Positions 22,722-33,719 of a stretch of DNA of 64,000 nt are shown here, one piece after another. Position 1 is the stretch's first letter. Each line of letters starts with the position of its first letter. The stretch lies in contig NC_080673.1 of the NCBI RefSeq assembly GCF_030445035.2, positions 186,043,216-186,107,215 of the forward strand, in the 5' to 3' direction. The position numbers and the translations under genes were made by a program. Below the pieces are notes generated by a model, which was not told the origin of the DNA, ran no database searches, and saw only the letters and a program-made list of their open reading frames with translations. Source of the DNA: Dasypus novemcinctus (taxonomy: Eukaryota > Chordata > Mammalia > Cingulata > Dasypodidae).

Positions 22722-23171
22722 TGATGGTTAAGCTATTGTGTCAATTCGGCCAGGTAATTGTGCCCAGTTGTTTGGTCAAGTAAGCACTGAGCTAACTGTA
22801 ATACAAGGGCATTTATGGACTTTAGTCACCATTGACTTTACTGCAGTAGTAAATCATAGATAGCTGGTTATAATTACATCAGTCAGGGAGACAACAATGA
22901 GTGATGCCTAACCCAATCAGTTGAATCACTTAAAAGGGGAAGTGACTCCAGCATTGAGAGAGAATTTCCCAGCTTGTCTTTGGACAGCCAACATCTCCCA
23001 GAACTTATCAAGAATCTTCACTGGACTTTCATCAGAGCTCCTGGATGCAGCCTGCCTGCAGGACCTGGACTTGTGCATCCCTATGGCTGCGTGAAAGACT
23101 CTAATAAATCTCTTACTATCGGCAGATATCCCTTGTTGATTCTATTTCCCTAGAGAACTCTGACAATTACA
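22722..23171 (+). mobile_element. MLT2-type ERVL LTR
   Basis: It opens tgatggttaagctattgtgtcaa, continues 'ttggtcaagta', 'cctaacccaatcagttgaatc' and ends 'tctatttccctagagaactctgacaattaca'. This is the MLT2/ERVL LTR order, with AATAAA near 23103. It is a solo LTR of an ancient endogenous retrovirus-like family and is directly followed by a minus-strand MLT1. No TSD recognised. Confidence 0.8.
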
Positions 23172-23990
23172 ATATCACAGACTAGTTAACTTAAACAACA
23201 GGAATCTATTTTTTTTTAAAGATTTATTTATTTATTTTTCTCCCCTTCCCCTCCCCTCCACTCTGGTTGTCTGTTCTCTGTGTCTATTTGCTGCGTCTTC
23301 TTTGTCCGCTTCTGTTGTTGTCAGTGGCATGGGAATCTGTGTTTCTTTTTGTTGCATCATCTTGTTGTGTCAGCTCTCCATGTATGTGGCACCATTCTTA
23401 GTCAGGCTGAAGTTTCTTTCACGCTGGGCAGCTCTCCTTACGGGGCACACTCCTTGCGCGTGGGGCTCTCCTACATGGGGACACCCCTGCGTGGCACAGC
23501 CCTCCCTGTGTGCATCAGCACTGCACATAGGCCAGGTCCACATGGGTCAAGGAGGCCCGGGGTTTGAACCACGGACCTCCCATGTGTTAGATGGATGCCC
23601 TAACCACTGGGCCAAGTTTGCTTCCCTTCAACAGGAATCTATTATCTCACAGTTTGGGAGGCTGAAAGCCCCAAAACAAGTTGTTGGCAGGGCCATGATT
23701 TTTCTGGAGGCTCAAGCATTCTAGTGATGGTTTGCCAGCAATCATAACTCAATCTCTGGTTTCATCACCTGGCCATTTGTCTCCTTTGGTCTCCTGTCAA
23801 CTATCCGAATTTCCTCTGCTTATAAGGACTCTAGTCATATTGCATTAAGGCCTACCTTGATCCAGTTGGACCTCAACTTCACTAATAACACCTTCAAAGG
23901 TCCTATTTACAAGTGGGTTCACATTCACTGGGGGTTAGGATTTGCGCACACCTTTGTGAGGGACATGATTCAATCCATAACAATATACAA
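23172..23990 (-). mobile_element. MLT1/MST-type MaLR LTR interrupted by a SINE
   Basis: Minus-strand LTR: 'ttaaacaacaggaatctatt' then, after the SINE, 'atctcacagtttgggaggctg', 'cttataaggactctagtcatattgc' and 'gggggttaggatttgcgc', ending near 'catgattcaatccataaca'. This is the reverse complement of the usual MLT1/MST layout. The SINE at 23211-23628 and its TSD interrupt the phrase 'caacaggaatctatt', so the LTR is older. Confidence 0.8.
23211..23628 (-). mobile_element. Full-length DAS-type SINE in an MLT1 LTR
   Basis: Complete minus-strand SINE, from the T tract (aaagatttatttattt side) to the tRNA-like head with the B-box reverse complement 'ggtttgaacc' and the A-box region 'accactgggccaag'. 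It is bounded by the 15-bp perfect direct repeat caacaggaatctatt at 23196-23210 and 23629-23643. It is a textbook L1-mediated insertion and, with its promoter boxes largely intact, one of the more recent ones here. Confidence 0.95.
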
Positions 23991-24402
23991 TGAGCACTTC
24001 TCGGGTATTACTGCCAACTCCCTCTGTCCCCACTGCCTCCAAGCACTACTAGAGTGGTCAGTTCCATGCCAGCTTCGATGGGCTTCAATGCAGGTGCAGT
24101 CAAAGTGTCTCATATGGACTCTTACTTCCAGCCCGAAGGCTTCTTGGATTCCACAGATAGGGACACTCATGGGAATGCTATGCCAAATTGGAGTTGATGT
24201 CCCTGGGGTCACTCTTGACCACTGAGAGGCAGGATGCAGTAGATAAACTCTTTCTCCTTTCATCACTTAGGAAGATGATTCCAAATTGCATTCTATGGCC
24301 TCTCCTAAGGTCCTAGAAGGATTAAGTTCCAGTCAATCACAGCACACCATCCTTTTGGCTCTTGGGATTCACTCTGCCATGCTCTGTATGCCTATCCTGT
24401 AG
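23991..24402. other. No gene recognised
   Basis: Moderate GC, overlapping ORFs on both strands (23857-24225 plus, 23970-24266 minus) that are mutual shadows. No domain seen. Possibly an old repeat. Confidence 0.35.
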
Positions 24403-24414
24403 AATCCCATTCTT

Positions 24415-25514
24415 TTTTTATTTCTTTTTTTTTTTTTAGTTATTTATTTATTATTATTTTTTAATTACATTAAAAAAAATATGAGGTCCCATTCAACTCC
24501 ACCGCCCCCGCCCTCCACTCCCCCCAGAGCAACACTCTCTCCCATATCATGACACATCCATTGCACCTGGTAAGTTCATCTCTGAGCATCACTGCACCCC
24601 ATAGTCAATGGTCCACATCATAGCCCAGACTCTCTCACGTTCCATCCAGTGGGCCCTGGGGGGATCTACAATGTCCCGTAATTGTCCGTGAAGCACTATC
24701 CAGGACAACTCCACGTCCCGAAAACGCCTCCACATCTCATCTCTTCCTCCCGTTCCCCACACCCAGCAGCCACCATGGCTACCCTTCCCACACCCATTCC
24801 ACATTTTCTCTGTGGACATTGGATTGGTTGTGTCCATTGCACACCTATGTCAAGTGAGGGCTTAGATTCCACATGGGTACTGGATGCACTCCTCCCGCTT
24901 CCAGTTGTAGACACTCTAGGCTCCATGTTGTGGTGGTTGACCTTCTTCAACTCCATGTTAGCTGAGTAGAGTAAGTCCAATAAATCAAAGTGTAGGAGCT
25001 GAAGTCTGTTGAGGCTCTGGGCCTGGGTGTCATATTATCAGTCCAGAGATTCAAATCCCCTACATATATCTTAAACCCAGCACCAACTACAATTCCGATA
25101 AATTAGCATGCAAGTCTTGTGAAAAGAGATCCCCTCTGAGTCCAATTCCATCACGCAGAAACACCAGCTCCAAAGAAGGGCCATCTGTCATGGCAGTGAA
25201 CCCCTTCTGCCATGACCATAGAACCCGTGGGTCTCTTTATCCCTCAAAAGAACCAATACCTGGGGTTGTATCTACCTTATCTGTCTCTTAGACTCTGTTC
25301 AGTTGTACATAGGGGTATTCCTTCTGACAACCTCCAGACTCTTTTTTAGAGACTCACAGCCTTATAATCTCATTTCTCCTTTCCATTTCCCCCTTACATT
25401 AGGTCAAACAGCTTCCCGAAGTCATGTTATTATATGTAGACAGGTATATTCTGCTGTTCCGCATTGAATCTTTAATTCAAGGTCATTTTCTAGTTGCTTC
25501 TTCAGCTGGTATAT
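24415..25514 (-). mobile_element. L1-type LINE 3' portion with 12-bp TSD
   Basis: Minus-strand copy, 1.1 kb, of the family at 2408-4937. It begins at a T-rich tract next to gaggtcccattcaac. The perfect repeat aatcccattctt at 24403-24414 and 25515-25526 delimits it. The 94-residue minus-strand ORF at 24696-24980 parallels the ORF at 2658-2972 of the first copy at about 69 percent identity by my count. This reflects shared ancestry and does not by itself show coding. Confidence 0.92.
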
Positions 25515-25538
25515 AATCCCATTCTTAAAGAAACTCTG

Positions 25539-25910
25539 GGGAAACGGACTTTGGCCCAGTGGTTAGGGCGTCCGTCTACCATATGGGAGGTTCAAACCCC
25601 GGGCCTCCTTGACCCATGTGGAGCTGGCCATGCGCAGTGCTGATGTGCTCAAGGAGTGCCGTGCCACGCAAGGGTGTCCCCCGCGTGGGGGAGCCCCACG
25701 CGCAAGGAGTGCGCCCGTGAGGAAAGCCGCCCAGCGTGAAAAAAAAGTGCAGCCTGCCCAGGAATGGCGCCGCCCACACTGCCCGCACCGCTGACAATAG
25801 AAGCGGACAAAGAAACAAGACAAGAGGCAGCAAATAGACACCAAGAACAGACAACCAGGGGAGGGGGGGAAATTAAATAAATAAATAAATAAATCTTTAA
25901 AAAAGAAAAA
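25539..25910 (+). mobile_element. Full-length DAS-type SINE
   Basis: Plus-strand SINE with A-box region tggcccagtggt, B-box-like ggttcaaaccc, GC-rich body and a (taaa)n/ctttaaaaaa tail. The 12-bp direct repeat aaagaaactctg at 25527-25538 and 25911-25922 bounds it. It starts one base after the TSD of the LINE at 24415-25514, so two L1-driven insertions sit back to back. Confidence 0.95.
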
Positions 25911-26022
25911 AAAGAAACTCTGTGCACACAGTCCTTTGTGTCATGCTCTGATTCTATGGGAAATTAGCCTATGAAAAATAGAAGTTTTACATATTATTAT
26001 AAGTTAGCTTAAGCATAATTTT

Positions 26023-26224
26023 TTTTTTTTTTTAGTTACTATAGGTTGGAGATTGAACCTGGGACCTTGTATGTGGGAAGCCAATGCTCAATCTCTGAGC
26101 CACATCAACTTCCCTGAGTTGGTTTTTTCATTTGTTTGTTTTTCTCAGGAGACACTGGGAAATAAACCCAGGACCTCCCATGTGGGAGGCAGGAGCTCAA
26201 CTGCTTGAATCACATCAGCTCCCC
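26023..26224 (-). mobile_element. Dimeric tRNA-derived SINE with 12-bp TSD
   Basis: Minus-strand element of two related tRNA-like halves: each shows the reverse of a B-box (ttgaacctggga, taaacccaggac) and a 'catgtgggagg'-like block, joined by a T-rich linker. The direct repeat aagcataatttt lies at 26011-26022 and 26225-26236. This differs from the long DAS body type and matches 18222-18463. Confidence 0.88.
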
Positions 26225-26249
26225 AAGCATAATTTTAATGATATATAAT

Positions 26250-26690
26250 GCCTTTCTAATATGAAGTACTGTGGTTTATGTAACAATTTTAATATCACTG
26301 AACATTGAAGTAGTTTATAATTTTTAATCTTACAAATAAAGTTATCCTGAACTTCTTCACAAGCAAAGCTTTTTCCCCATTTACTAAATGGAATTATTGA
26401 GTGAAAGGTAAGAATATTTTTTTAAGCTTTTGATATTGACAAATTACTTTCAAAATGATTTTACCATTTTACAGTCCCAGTAGCAATATATGAACGTATT
26501 CCTTTCATTGCAACTTTGCCAGTACCAGGTATTATCATCATTTCTATTTTTTGATAATTTGGGAGGCCAAAATATAATTTTTATTTTCATTTTAATTTCT
26601 TTTATTTCTAGTATTTTCACTTTTGAAAATTGTCTCTTTTTGAAAAGCAATATTTTTAAAGATTTTGTGAAACTCTGAATTCATCATGCC
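26250..26690. mobile_element. Probable ancient L1-derived fragment
   Basis: Ordered phrases such as 'acaaataaagttatcctgaac', 'tttactaaatggaattattgagtg' and 'ccattttacagtcccagtagcaatat' echo a well-known old L1 segment. The divergence is high and the orientation is not certain. Confidence 0.5.
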
Positions 26691-27245
26691 CTATAACATG
26701 AGGCAAGCCATTCTAAAAGTTGACTGTTAGAGTATATGAGTTTTGGGGGAAATGACTAAGGGACCTTCTAAGTTTAAGCAAGAAAGAAAAGGGAGGTCTT
26801 CAGTTTAATAAATATTTGTGCCTACTATATACTGGACACTTTGGTGGATATTGGCAATCTAAAGGAGAAAAGATACAAAACTGTCATCTTGGAGTTAATG
26901 TTAGTGATGATGCTGAAAAGAGAACTGGGTATCTGAATCAAAGCAATTGAAGAAGGAAAATTATAAAGAAAATTTCATTGAAGTTTGATTTGATTGAAGG
27001 AGAAAAAAAGTTGGCCAACCCTCCTTGCTTCTCCCTGTAGTGCCCCACATACACACACAAATACAGTAGTCTAGGAGAATGGTTAGTTTGATCTTCATTT
27101 AATTTGGCTTTGGAGGAATAAACAGTGCTGGTAGTTTACAGCTAGACAGAAATAGATTAGGCTCAAATACTGTCAAGGGGAAGGGATAGCTACATCGTGT
27201 TAAAGTATGAAAATCTGACTCTAGGAGTCAAGCGATCCTGGGCTC
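26691..27245. other. No gene recognised
   Basis: AT-rich. A patch near 26815-26900 ('aataaatatttgtgcctactatatactgg') looks like a widespread old repeat. Nothing coding. Confidence 0.4.
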
Positions 27246-27259
27246 AAGACTAAATTCAG

Positions 27260-27644
27260 GGAAGCGGATTTGGCTCAAAGGATAGAGCATCCGCCTGACC
27301 TGTGTGATGAGCTGGCCCGCATGCAGTACTGATGCGCGCAAGGAGTGCCTTGCCACGCAGGGGTGTCCTCCGTGTAGGGGAGCCCCATGCACAAGGAGTG
27401 TGCCCCGTAAGGAGAGCTGCCCCATGCAAAAAGAGCGCAGCCTACCCAGGAGTGGCACTGCACACACAGAGAGCAGACGCAGCAAGATGACACAACAAGA
27501 AGAGACAGATTCCCAGTGCCGCTGATAAGAATATAAGCGGGCACAGAAGAACACACAGAGAATGGACACAGAAAGCAGACAACTGGGGGGAGGGGGGAAA
27601 AGGGGAGAGAAATAAAATAAAAATAAATAAGTCTTTAAAAAAAA
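27260..27644 (+). mobile_element. DAS-type SINE lacking its B box
   Basis: The body and A-rich tail are full, and a 14-bp direct repeat aagactaaattcag (27246-27259 and 27645-27658) bounds it. In the head, 'gagcatccgcctg' passes directly to 'acctgtgtgatgagctgg': the segment carrying the catgggaggt and B-box motifs is missing compared with the other copies. Without the B box its Pol III promoter should be weak or dead. Confidence 0.92.
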
Positions 27645-27659
27645 AAGACTAAATTCAGT

Positions 27660-27790
27660 CATATCTAGCTTTGGCTTTGAGCAAGTTAAATTCTCCAGGC
27701 TTCCATTTTCTTATCTGTGAAATAAAATTTATAATTGCATGGCAGGGTTGTTATGTGACTTTAAATAAGGCAGTCTATGGAATAATTTAG
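27660..27790 (+). mobile_element. MIR SINE fragment
   Basis: 'ttgagcaagttaaattctccaggcttccattttcttatctgtgaaat' matches the MIR core. It follows the SINE TSD directly. Confidence 0.75.
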
Positions 27791-29014
27791 CAAATTATAA
27801 TGGCACAAAATAAATAACAAATAAATGTAATACAGAAAAAAATTTTAGTGTTTTTTTAAAGTCAAAGAAAAAATTTCTCTGAAGATAACAACTGCCTTTT
27901 GTTACACAAAATACATGAAGGTCACATTTATCTATATAAAGGTAGACCCTAAGCCAGAGTCTAAAAATGGAAGAAAAACTGTAGAAGATAGAAATATGAG
28001 AATGATAAGAAGTAGGAACCAAAAGAAAAGGGATGATTTTAAAAAGACTATTCCAAGAAAACTTTTTCAAGAATGAATAATATGAAACACCCACTTAAAA
28101 ATCATTTGCCATGCATTGCTGAGATGTAACCCCTCTTATTTTCAACACAACTGAACAATAAACACCTCTGTAAAATGGTGTTATACACACAGTCTACAAC
28201 CAAGTGTGTTAAATGTATATATAACAGTTTAAGATTTCTAGCAGCTGTTTTTTTCTTCCATAGTTAGAACTGGTTTACTGAAAAGTTGGTTAGAATGAGG
28301 AGTCATAAAAAAAAAATCCATGTAGATTTAAAATATTTTTATCTACAAATCTTTTCATTTGAGTCCAATTCTCTCTCTTCAAGTTAAGCTCTCCAGTTAG
28401 CACTCCCTGCTATCTTTCCTACACAAATAATGCCTGCAATGCATCATCAATTTCTATTTTGGGTTTCTTTAAAGTAGAGCAAGAACTTAAAGAGAGTTGA
28501 AAAGCAATCTAAGTGCAGAATCCTTCTTGATACTTACATAAATTTTTTCAAATCCTTTATACTGTTGTTTTGCCCAAGTTTAACTGAATGCTATTTTATT
28601 AAGCAACTCCTCTTCAGTGAGATTTCCTGTCATTATTTCATAATAAACAAAATCTCTTATTTCAACTCATTTATTTAACCAACTTAGGTTAACATTTAAT
28701 TATATTGTGAAAATTTGATAACAAACATTTCTAATTTTGGGGAAGCATACAATTTGACTAGTAGAGTTATATGCATGTGAGTATAATTCTAGAGGGTGAC
28801 CTAATATGGTTTTCATTTCCAGCATTTGGTAGACTCAATAACGTGAAAAAACTCTCCTGCCTGAAATAGCTAAAGTTGTGCATGAAGCATTTATAAACAA
28901 TTTTCTATATAGTATCGCTGAGCTAGAGCAAAAGGGAGTGATGCACAGAGGCCAAAAACTAAATAAGAGCAGAGAAATACAAAGGTAAAAGAATACAAAA
29001 AATCAGTCCATATT
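27791..29014. other. No gene recognised
   Basis: AT-rich sequence, no ORF with support, no named repeat. Confidence 0.4.
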
Positions 29015-29019
29015 ATAGG

Positions 29020-29471
29020 AGTTTTAGTTTACTAGGCTGCCAAAATGCAATATACCAGAAATGGGTTGGCTTTTAAAATGGGGATTTATTAAATTTCAAG
29101 CTTACAGTTCCAAGGCCATGAAAATGTCCAAACCAAGGCAACATCACGTGATGCTTTCTCCCCAAAGACTGGCTGCTGGCGATCCGGAACTCCTCTGTCA
29201 CATGACAAGGCCGTGGCAGCATCTGCTGGTCAGTCCCTTCTCTTGTGGGGTTCATTACTCTCAGCTTTTGGCTTTGGTAGCTTTTTCTCAGCTCCTGTAG
29301 CTTTCTACCATTTATAAAGACTACAATAAGAGGATTAAGACCCATCTTGGGCCACGCCTTAACTGAAGTAACCTAATCAGAAGGTCCTACCACAATAGGT
29401 TCACATCAAGAGGAATGGACCAGCTTTAAATCCCTGATTTTCTGGGGTACACACAGTCTCATACTACTACA
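29020..29471 (-). mobile_element. MaLR/ERVL-like LTR, minus strand
   Basis: In reverse it opens tgtagtagtatgagactg and ends 'gcagcctagtaaactaaaact', with the usual 'aataaatccccattttaaaagcc' before the end. The flanks atagg (29015-29019) and gtagg (29472-29476) differ by one transition, fitting a 5-bp TSD. It is the only minus-strand member of this LTR family in the window. Confidence 0.8.
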
Positions 29472-29476
29472 GTAGG

Positions 29477-29949
29477 TATTTCTGGTAAACCCTGGAGGTC
29501 CCAAACTTTTTCTTCAATACCATAAGGGGTGCATGGGAATGACACAAAGTCTAACGTCTACTGAAGGCTGGCACCTACGAAGACATCCTCCATAGGCCTG
29601 GCCACCAAAGGACAACATCCTTAAAGTAAAAAGTGACAGCAAGAAAAATTATTGTATCTGTTGACCCTGGTAGGAGTGGAGAGTGAAAATAAAATTCCAT
29701 CTGAGAATTTGTTGCCAATAGACAGTCATAATGGAAGTTTAAATTCATGCTTACATTTTGGTAAAAAAATAAATAAATCCTAAAGTGAAATAAAGTAATT
29801 TTGGGTTAATAGTGTTGCCAAACAGCCTAAACAAATACAATTGTGGTTTGGAGGAATCCAGCTACAACTTAGGTTTTAAGGAATCCCCACAATTACAGTG
29901 CCAAACTACCTGAGCAGTCACAGCCCCAAACCGCGATAACGTAACCCGT
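29477..29949. other. No gene recognised
   Basis: Unassigned sequence with a few A-rich runs. No feature supported. Confidence 0.4.
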
Positions 29950-30170
29950 GTACATATATGCTATTTATCACACGGAGGAAATTACATTGTATTCTTGTTC
30001 TTAAGTGTGTTTTGATCAGGAAACTGTGTTGGAATTTATCATTTTCATTTCTGTATCAATTGAAATGTTCATGTGATTTTCCTCTTCATTTTGATAATGT
30101 GAGGATTTACATTGATTTTTTTATATTGAACACCATGCATCCAGAAATAAATCCCACTTGATCATAGTGC
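29950..30170 (-). mobile_element. Old L1 ORF2 fragment, minus strand
   Basis: The text 'tgtatcaattgaaatgttcatgtgattttcc' and 'ataaatcccacttgatcatagtg' is the reverse of a well-known stretch of L1 reverse transcriptase coding DNA. It is short and broken. Confidence 0.7.
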
Positions 30171-30179
30171 AAAAAAAAG

Positions 30180-30605
30180 GAAGCACAAAGTGATAGCCAG
30201 CAGGAACATAGAGGTAGTAATATCAGACCTGAAAGTCTTCAGTGATTGCAATAATCAGATAGAGAACATAAAATATATATACTCATTGTGTTTAGAAAAA
30301 GAAGAGAAACTTGATAATAGCAGAGACAAGAGACTTTAAAGAACAACTGAGCAGATTTGAAAAAAGAACTAATTTAAACTAGCAGAAATGAAAAATAAAT
30401 TAATTAAAATGCAAAATACAATGGGTAAATTAAGCATTAAATTGGACACAACTGACAGGAATGTTAATTAACTGAATGATAAATCCAAATAATATGTCTA
30501 GAATATGTCTCAGTGAAACAAGAGATTGAAAGTATGAATGAGGACAAGAGACACGGAGGACAGAAAGGTCAGACATAAACCAAATTAGTGTTTCAGAAGG
30601 AGATT
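30180..30605 (+). mobile_element. Old L1 ORF1-region fragment, plus strand
   Basis: 'caatgggtaaattaagcattaaattggacaca' and 'tgaatgaggacaagagacacggaggacagaaaggtcagac' follow the N-terminal ORF1 region of old L1 elements. It has many stops and no intact frame. Confidence 0.55.
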
Positions 30606-31420
30606 GCACTATTTAAGCATAGACCAGTATATGGTGTAGCAATAATTTAAGGCCCAAATTTTAGTGGCTTAACCAAACAAGTGTATTTTCTCTTTCACAC
30701 AAATTCAATGTGGAGCAGGTAACTCTGCAGGCCAGTATTCTCCCTGGCAGTGCCTCTGGAATCAGGTGGACCTTTCATCTCAATGGCCTCCACGGTTGCT
30801 GCCAAAATGGAAGAGAAAGCTGAAATGATATGGTGAACACAAGCATCATCTCTGTCTCCATTTGTCTTTCAATCATCATTTCATTATATTCTACTACTAG
30901 TACTTCCAAACCAAAGTCCCATCTAGTCTCTGGCCTCAGCTAAAAATCCAGAAATTCTGAGCAATATACACATTAGAGTCTTCAGATATGCCTTGTCTGT
31001 TTTCTGAAATCTATGAACTAAAAAGTTTCCATTTATGCCCCCTCACATCTAGTCAGTAGTGGTGAAACAAGAATGGAATAATTACAATAAATATTCCTAT
31101 TCTGAAAGAAGACAAGTGAGAAACGCGTAATAAAATATTTCCTTAAATCCATCAAGCAGACATTGTAAATGCTCCTTACTTAAGGGAGATTTTCCCTGAT
31201 TCAGCCTGTCTTCCATCTCAGGAAGGAACCTTATCTACTGCTCTCATGATCTCTGGTGCCTGCTCAGTGAAGATTTTCCTTTCTAATTATTATCATTGGC
31301 CACATCTATAGCAGGCTTTAGGAATAATTGGTCCTTGAGGTCTGCACAGGTTTCACAGCTAATTATCTGCTTATGGAAAGTTGGAATCCAAGGGTTATTT
31401 TTAAATCTTAAAAGTTGTAT
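30606..31420. other. Unassigned, probable old repeat part
   Basis: About 30640-30860 ('ttttagtggcttaaccaaacaag') looks like an old interspersed repeat. The rest carries no feature I can support. Confidence 0.35.
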
Positions 31421-31421
31421 G

Positions 31422-32395
31422 TGGGGATTCAAGATGGTGGAAGGCGGCACTCCTCCTACAGAAACCATGGGAGGGTAGGCAGGCTTGTCTGGCATAAGGG
31501 AAGCTGCGGGACTGCAGGGATGATCCCAGAGGGCAGCAGGAGAAGGGGGCCCAGTTGACAAGAGGGGAAAGGGACGCCATTGACAATGGGCAGGCAAGCC
31601 AGCATCTAGCTGGCTCTGAGAGAGAGGGAAGCTGGGGAAGAGATCTGACTGGTAGACTGGTATCCAGCCAACTCTGAGAGTGAGAAGAGCTACCAGGTGA
31701 CCAGTTGTGCATTCTGGTGCTCAGCAGACTATTTAGGGGCAGAGAGCTGTGTAACAATCAGGTGTGGGGGCCAGACCCAGCCCTCTCAGGAGAGAAGAGC
31801 ACAGGAAGGGAGTGACCAGGCAGAAGGACTGGTGTCCAGCTGGCCTGGTAGGAGAGGAGAGTTATCAGGCTGTTGGTGCCCAGCTGGCTCCAGAAGGGAG
31901 GGGAACTGCAGCGTAACCTGTACTGCTGGCTGGCATCCAGCTGGCTCAGAGTGAAAGGGGAATGGTGTGGGAGAGATTGGAGGGGTGGACCGGCTCTCAC
32001 TCAACTCTAGAGAGGAAGACAGTCATGGGTCAGTGCCCAAGCAGCTCTTGGGAGAGGGGAAGAGGGGGTTGATTTGGAGGAGTGACACATACCCAGCTAA
32101 CCCTGGGTGGGAGAAGAACTGGGGGAGGGATTAGGTGGGCTGACAGACACCCATCAGCCCCAAGGGAGAGGGAAGCTGGGAGAGTGATTGGCAGGGCTGA
32201 CAGGTACCCAGCTGGCTGGCTCCCTGGGGGAGGGGAGCCACAGGACAAGCAGCCTCATGAAGGGGAATCTAGACAGAGGTTGTTTTTTCTCTCCCCTCCC
32301 CACCCAGGTAACTGAAAAGAGTGGGCGACGGGAGTGATTGATTAGTGGGCACAGGCAACCTGAGATAGTTGATGGTAGCCTGAAAGGAAAGCCTA
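31422..32395 (+). promoter_or_regulatory. L1 5' UTR with about 12 degenerate tandem monomers
   Basis: The first bases hold CAAGATGGT (31430-31438), like the YY1 site near the start of the human L1 promoter. From about 31590 to 32260 a motif of the form '...cccagctggct...gggagagggga...ctg' recurs about every 50-60 bp, near 31609, 31668, 31831, 31886, 31938, 31999, 32034, 32090, 32150 and 32210. The monomers are diverged. In rodents, L1 monomers act as the Pol II promoter, and a similar role here is an inference. Confidence 0.7.
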
Positions 32396-32433
32396 GGTTG
32401 TCTTTCTTTCTTTATCTTTCTTTTCTTTTCTTT

Positions 32434-32525
<92 letters not shown>

Positions 32526-32660
32526 TTTTCTTTCTTTCTTTCTTTCTTTCCTTCCTTCCTTCCTTCCTTCCTTCCCTCCTTCCTTCCTTCCTCCTCTCTC
32601 TCTCTCTCCCTCCCTCCCTCTCTTTCTTTCTTTCTTTCCTCTTCTTATTTTCTTTCTTCC
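32396..32660 (+). repeat. (CTTT)n / (CCTT)n polypyrimidine microsatellite
   Basis: About 120 bp of nearly pure ctttc repeats pass into cctt and then cctct units, followed by further T-rich DNA to about 32960. It is one strand of a purine/pyrimidine mirror-type tract. The 195-residue Phe/Leu/Ser ORF over it (32338-32925) is a composition artefact. Confidence 0.97.
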
Positions 32661-33317
32661 CTTTCCTTCATTTTTTCCCCTTCCTATTTTTTCTTTCTTT
32701 CTGTTCCTGGTTTATCTTCACCACTTTCTTCCCTTCTCCTTCTTCTGGCATTTTACTTTATTTTATTGTTTTATTTTATTGTATTTTTATTTTATTGTAT
32801 TGTATTATTTTTATCTGTTTTTTTTTCACCTCTTTTATTTTTTACTATATTTCCTCTTATTACATATTTTTTTCTCTTTCTCTTTTTTGGTTCTTTTCCT
32901 TCCTTCTTTTTTCATTTTTTATTAATTTAAAAATTTTTTTTTATTTCTCTTCTTTACTTTCCTTTTATGTGGGCTTAACATTTTTTCAGTTGAGCATAAG
33001 CAGCTACAAAGACACAAAATAAGTACAACCACATGTCAAAGAAGACTTTTAACACAAAACCAAACAAAACCAAAACACCAGATTAGAAACAGAAACTAAC
33101 CAACTAAATAAAGTCATCACGATAAAGAGATGCCTAGACATCAGCAAAAAATTATAAGCCATACTAAGAAACATGAAGACATGGCCCAGTGTAATGAACA
33201 AACTAAAAAGCAGAAGGAAATGCAGAATGTGGAATAAACATCCTCAATCAACTCAGTAATGAGGGGCAATAAAGAAATGAAAGAGAAGATAAAGGATATT
33301 AAGAAGACACTGGGAGG

Positions 33318-33405
33318 TGGGAGGGAGCAGATTTAGCCCAGTTGGTTGAGCTCCCATTTACAAGGTCCCGGGTTCAATTCCCCATGCCTCCTTAAAAAAA
33401 AAAAT
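33318..33405 (+). mobile_element. Short tRNA-only SINE inside L1 ORF1 region
   Basis: An 88-bp element contains only a tRNA-like head, with A-box tagcccagttgg and B-box ggttcaattcc, then an A tail. The repeats acactgggagg (33307-33317) and acactgggggg (33406-33416) differ by one base and look like a TSD. The L1 sequence continues on both sides. The SINE is therefore younger than the L1. Confidence 0.88.
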
Positions 33406-33719
33406 ACACTGGGGGGAGAGATAGAAGAAATTTTAAATATTTATGAAAAGATAACAAATCTTATGGTGATGAAAGGCACAGTGAAATAAGTTAAAAATAC
33501 ACTAGAAATATGTAAGAGCAGATTTGAATGGGCAGAGGAAAGAATTAGGAATGTAGAATCTACAAAATCCAAAATTGGAAAGATAGTAAAATAGATAGAT
33601 CACAAAAAAAATAAAGAAAGAAAGAAAAAAAAATTCATCAGTGACACAGGGAAAAGAATTACAACATGAAATGCACAAAAATATGCATTATTGGCATCCC
33701 AAAGGGAGAAGAGAAAGGA

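Noticed and set aside
29950..30605. A single 5'-inverted (twin-primed) L1 insertion
   Set aside because: In twin priming the inverted part must be the more 5' part of L1. Here the inverted piece is ORF2 and the forward piece ORF1, so they are better explained as separate fragments.
32338..32925. 195-codon ORF rich in Phe, Leu and Ser
   Set aside because: It is the translation of a CTTT microsatellite and T-rich DNA, with no domain or start support.
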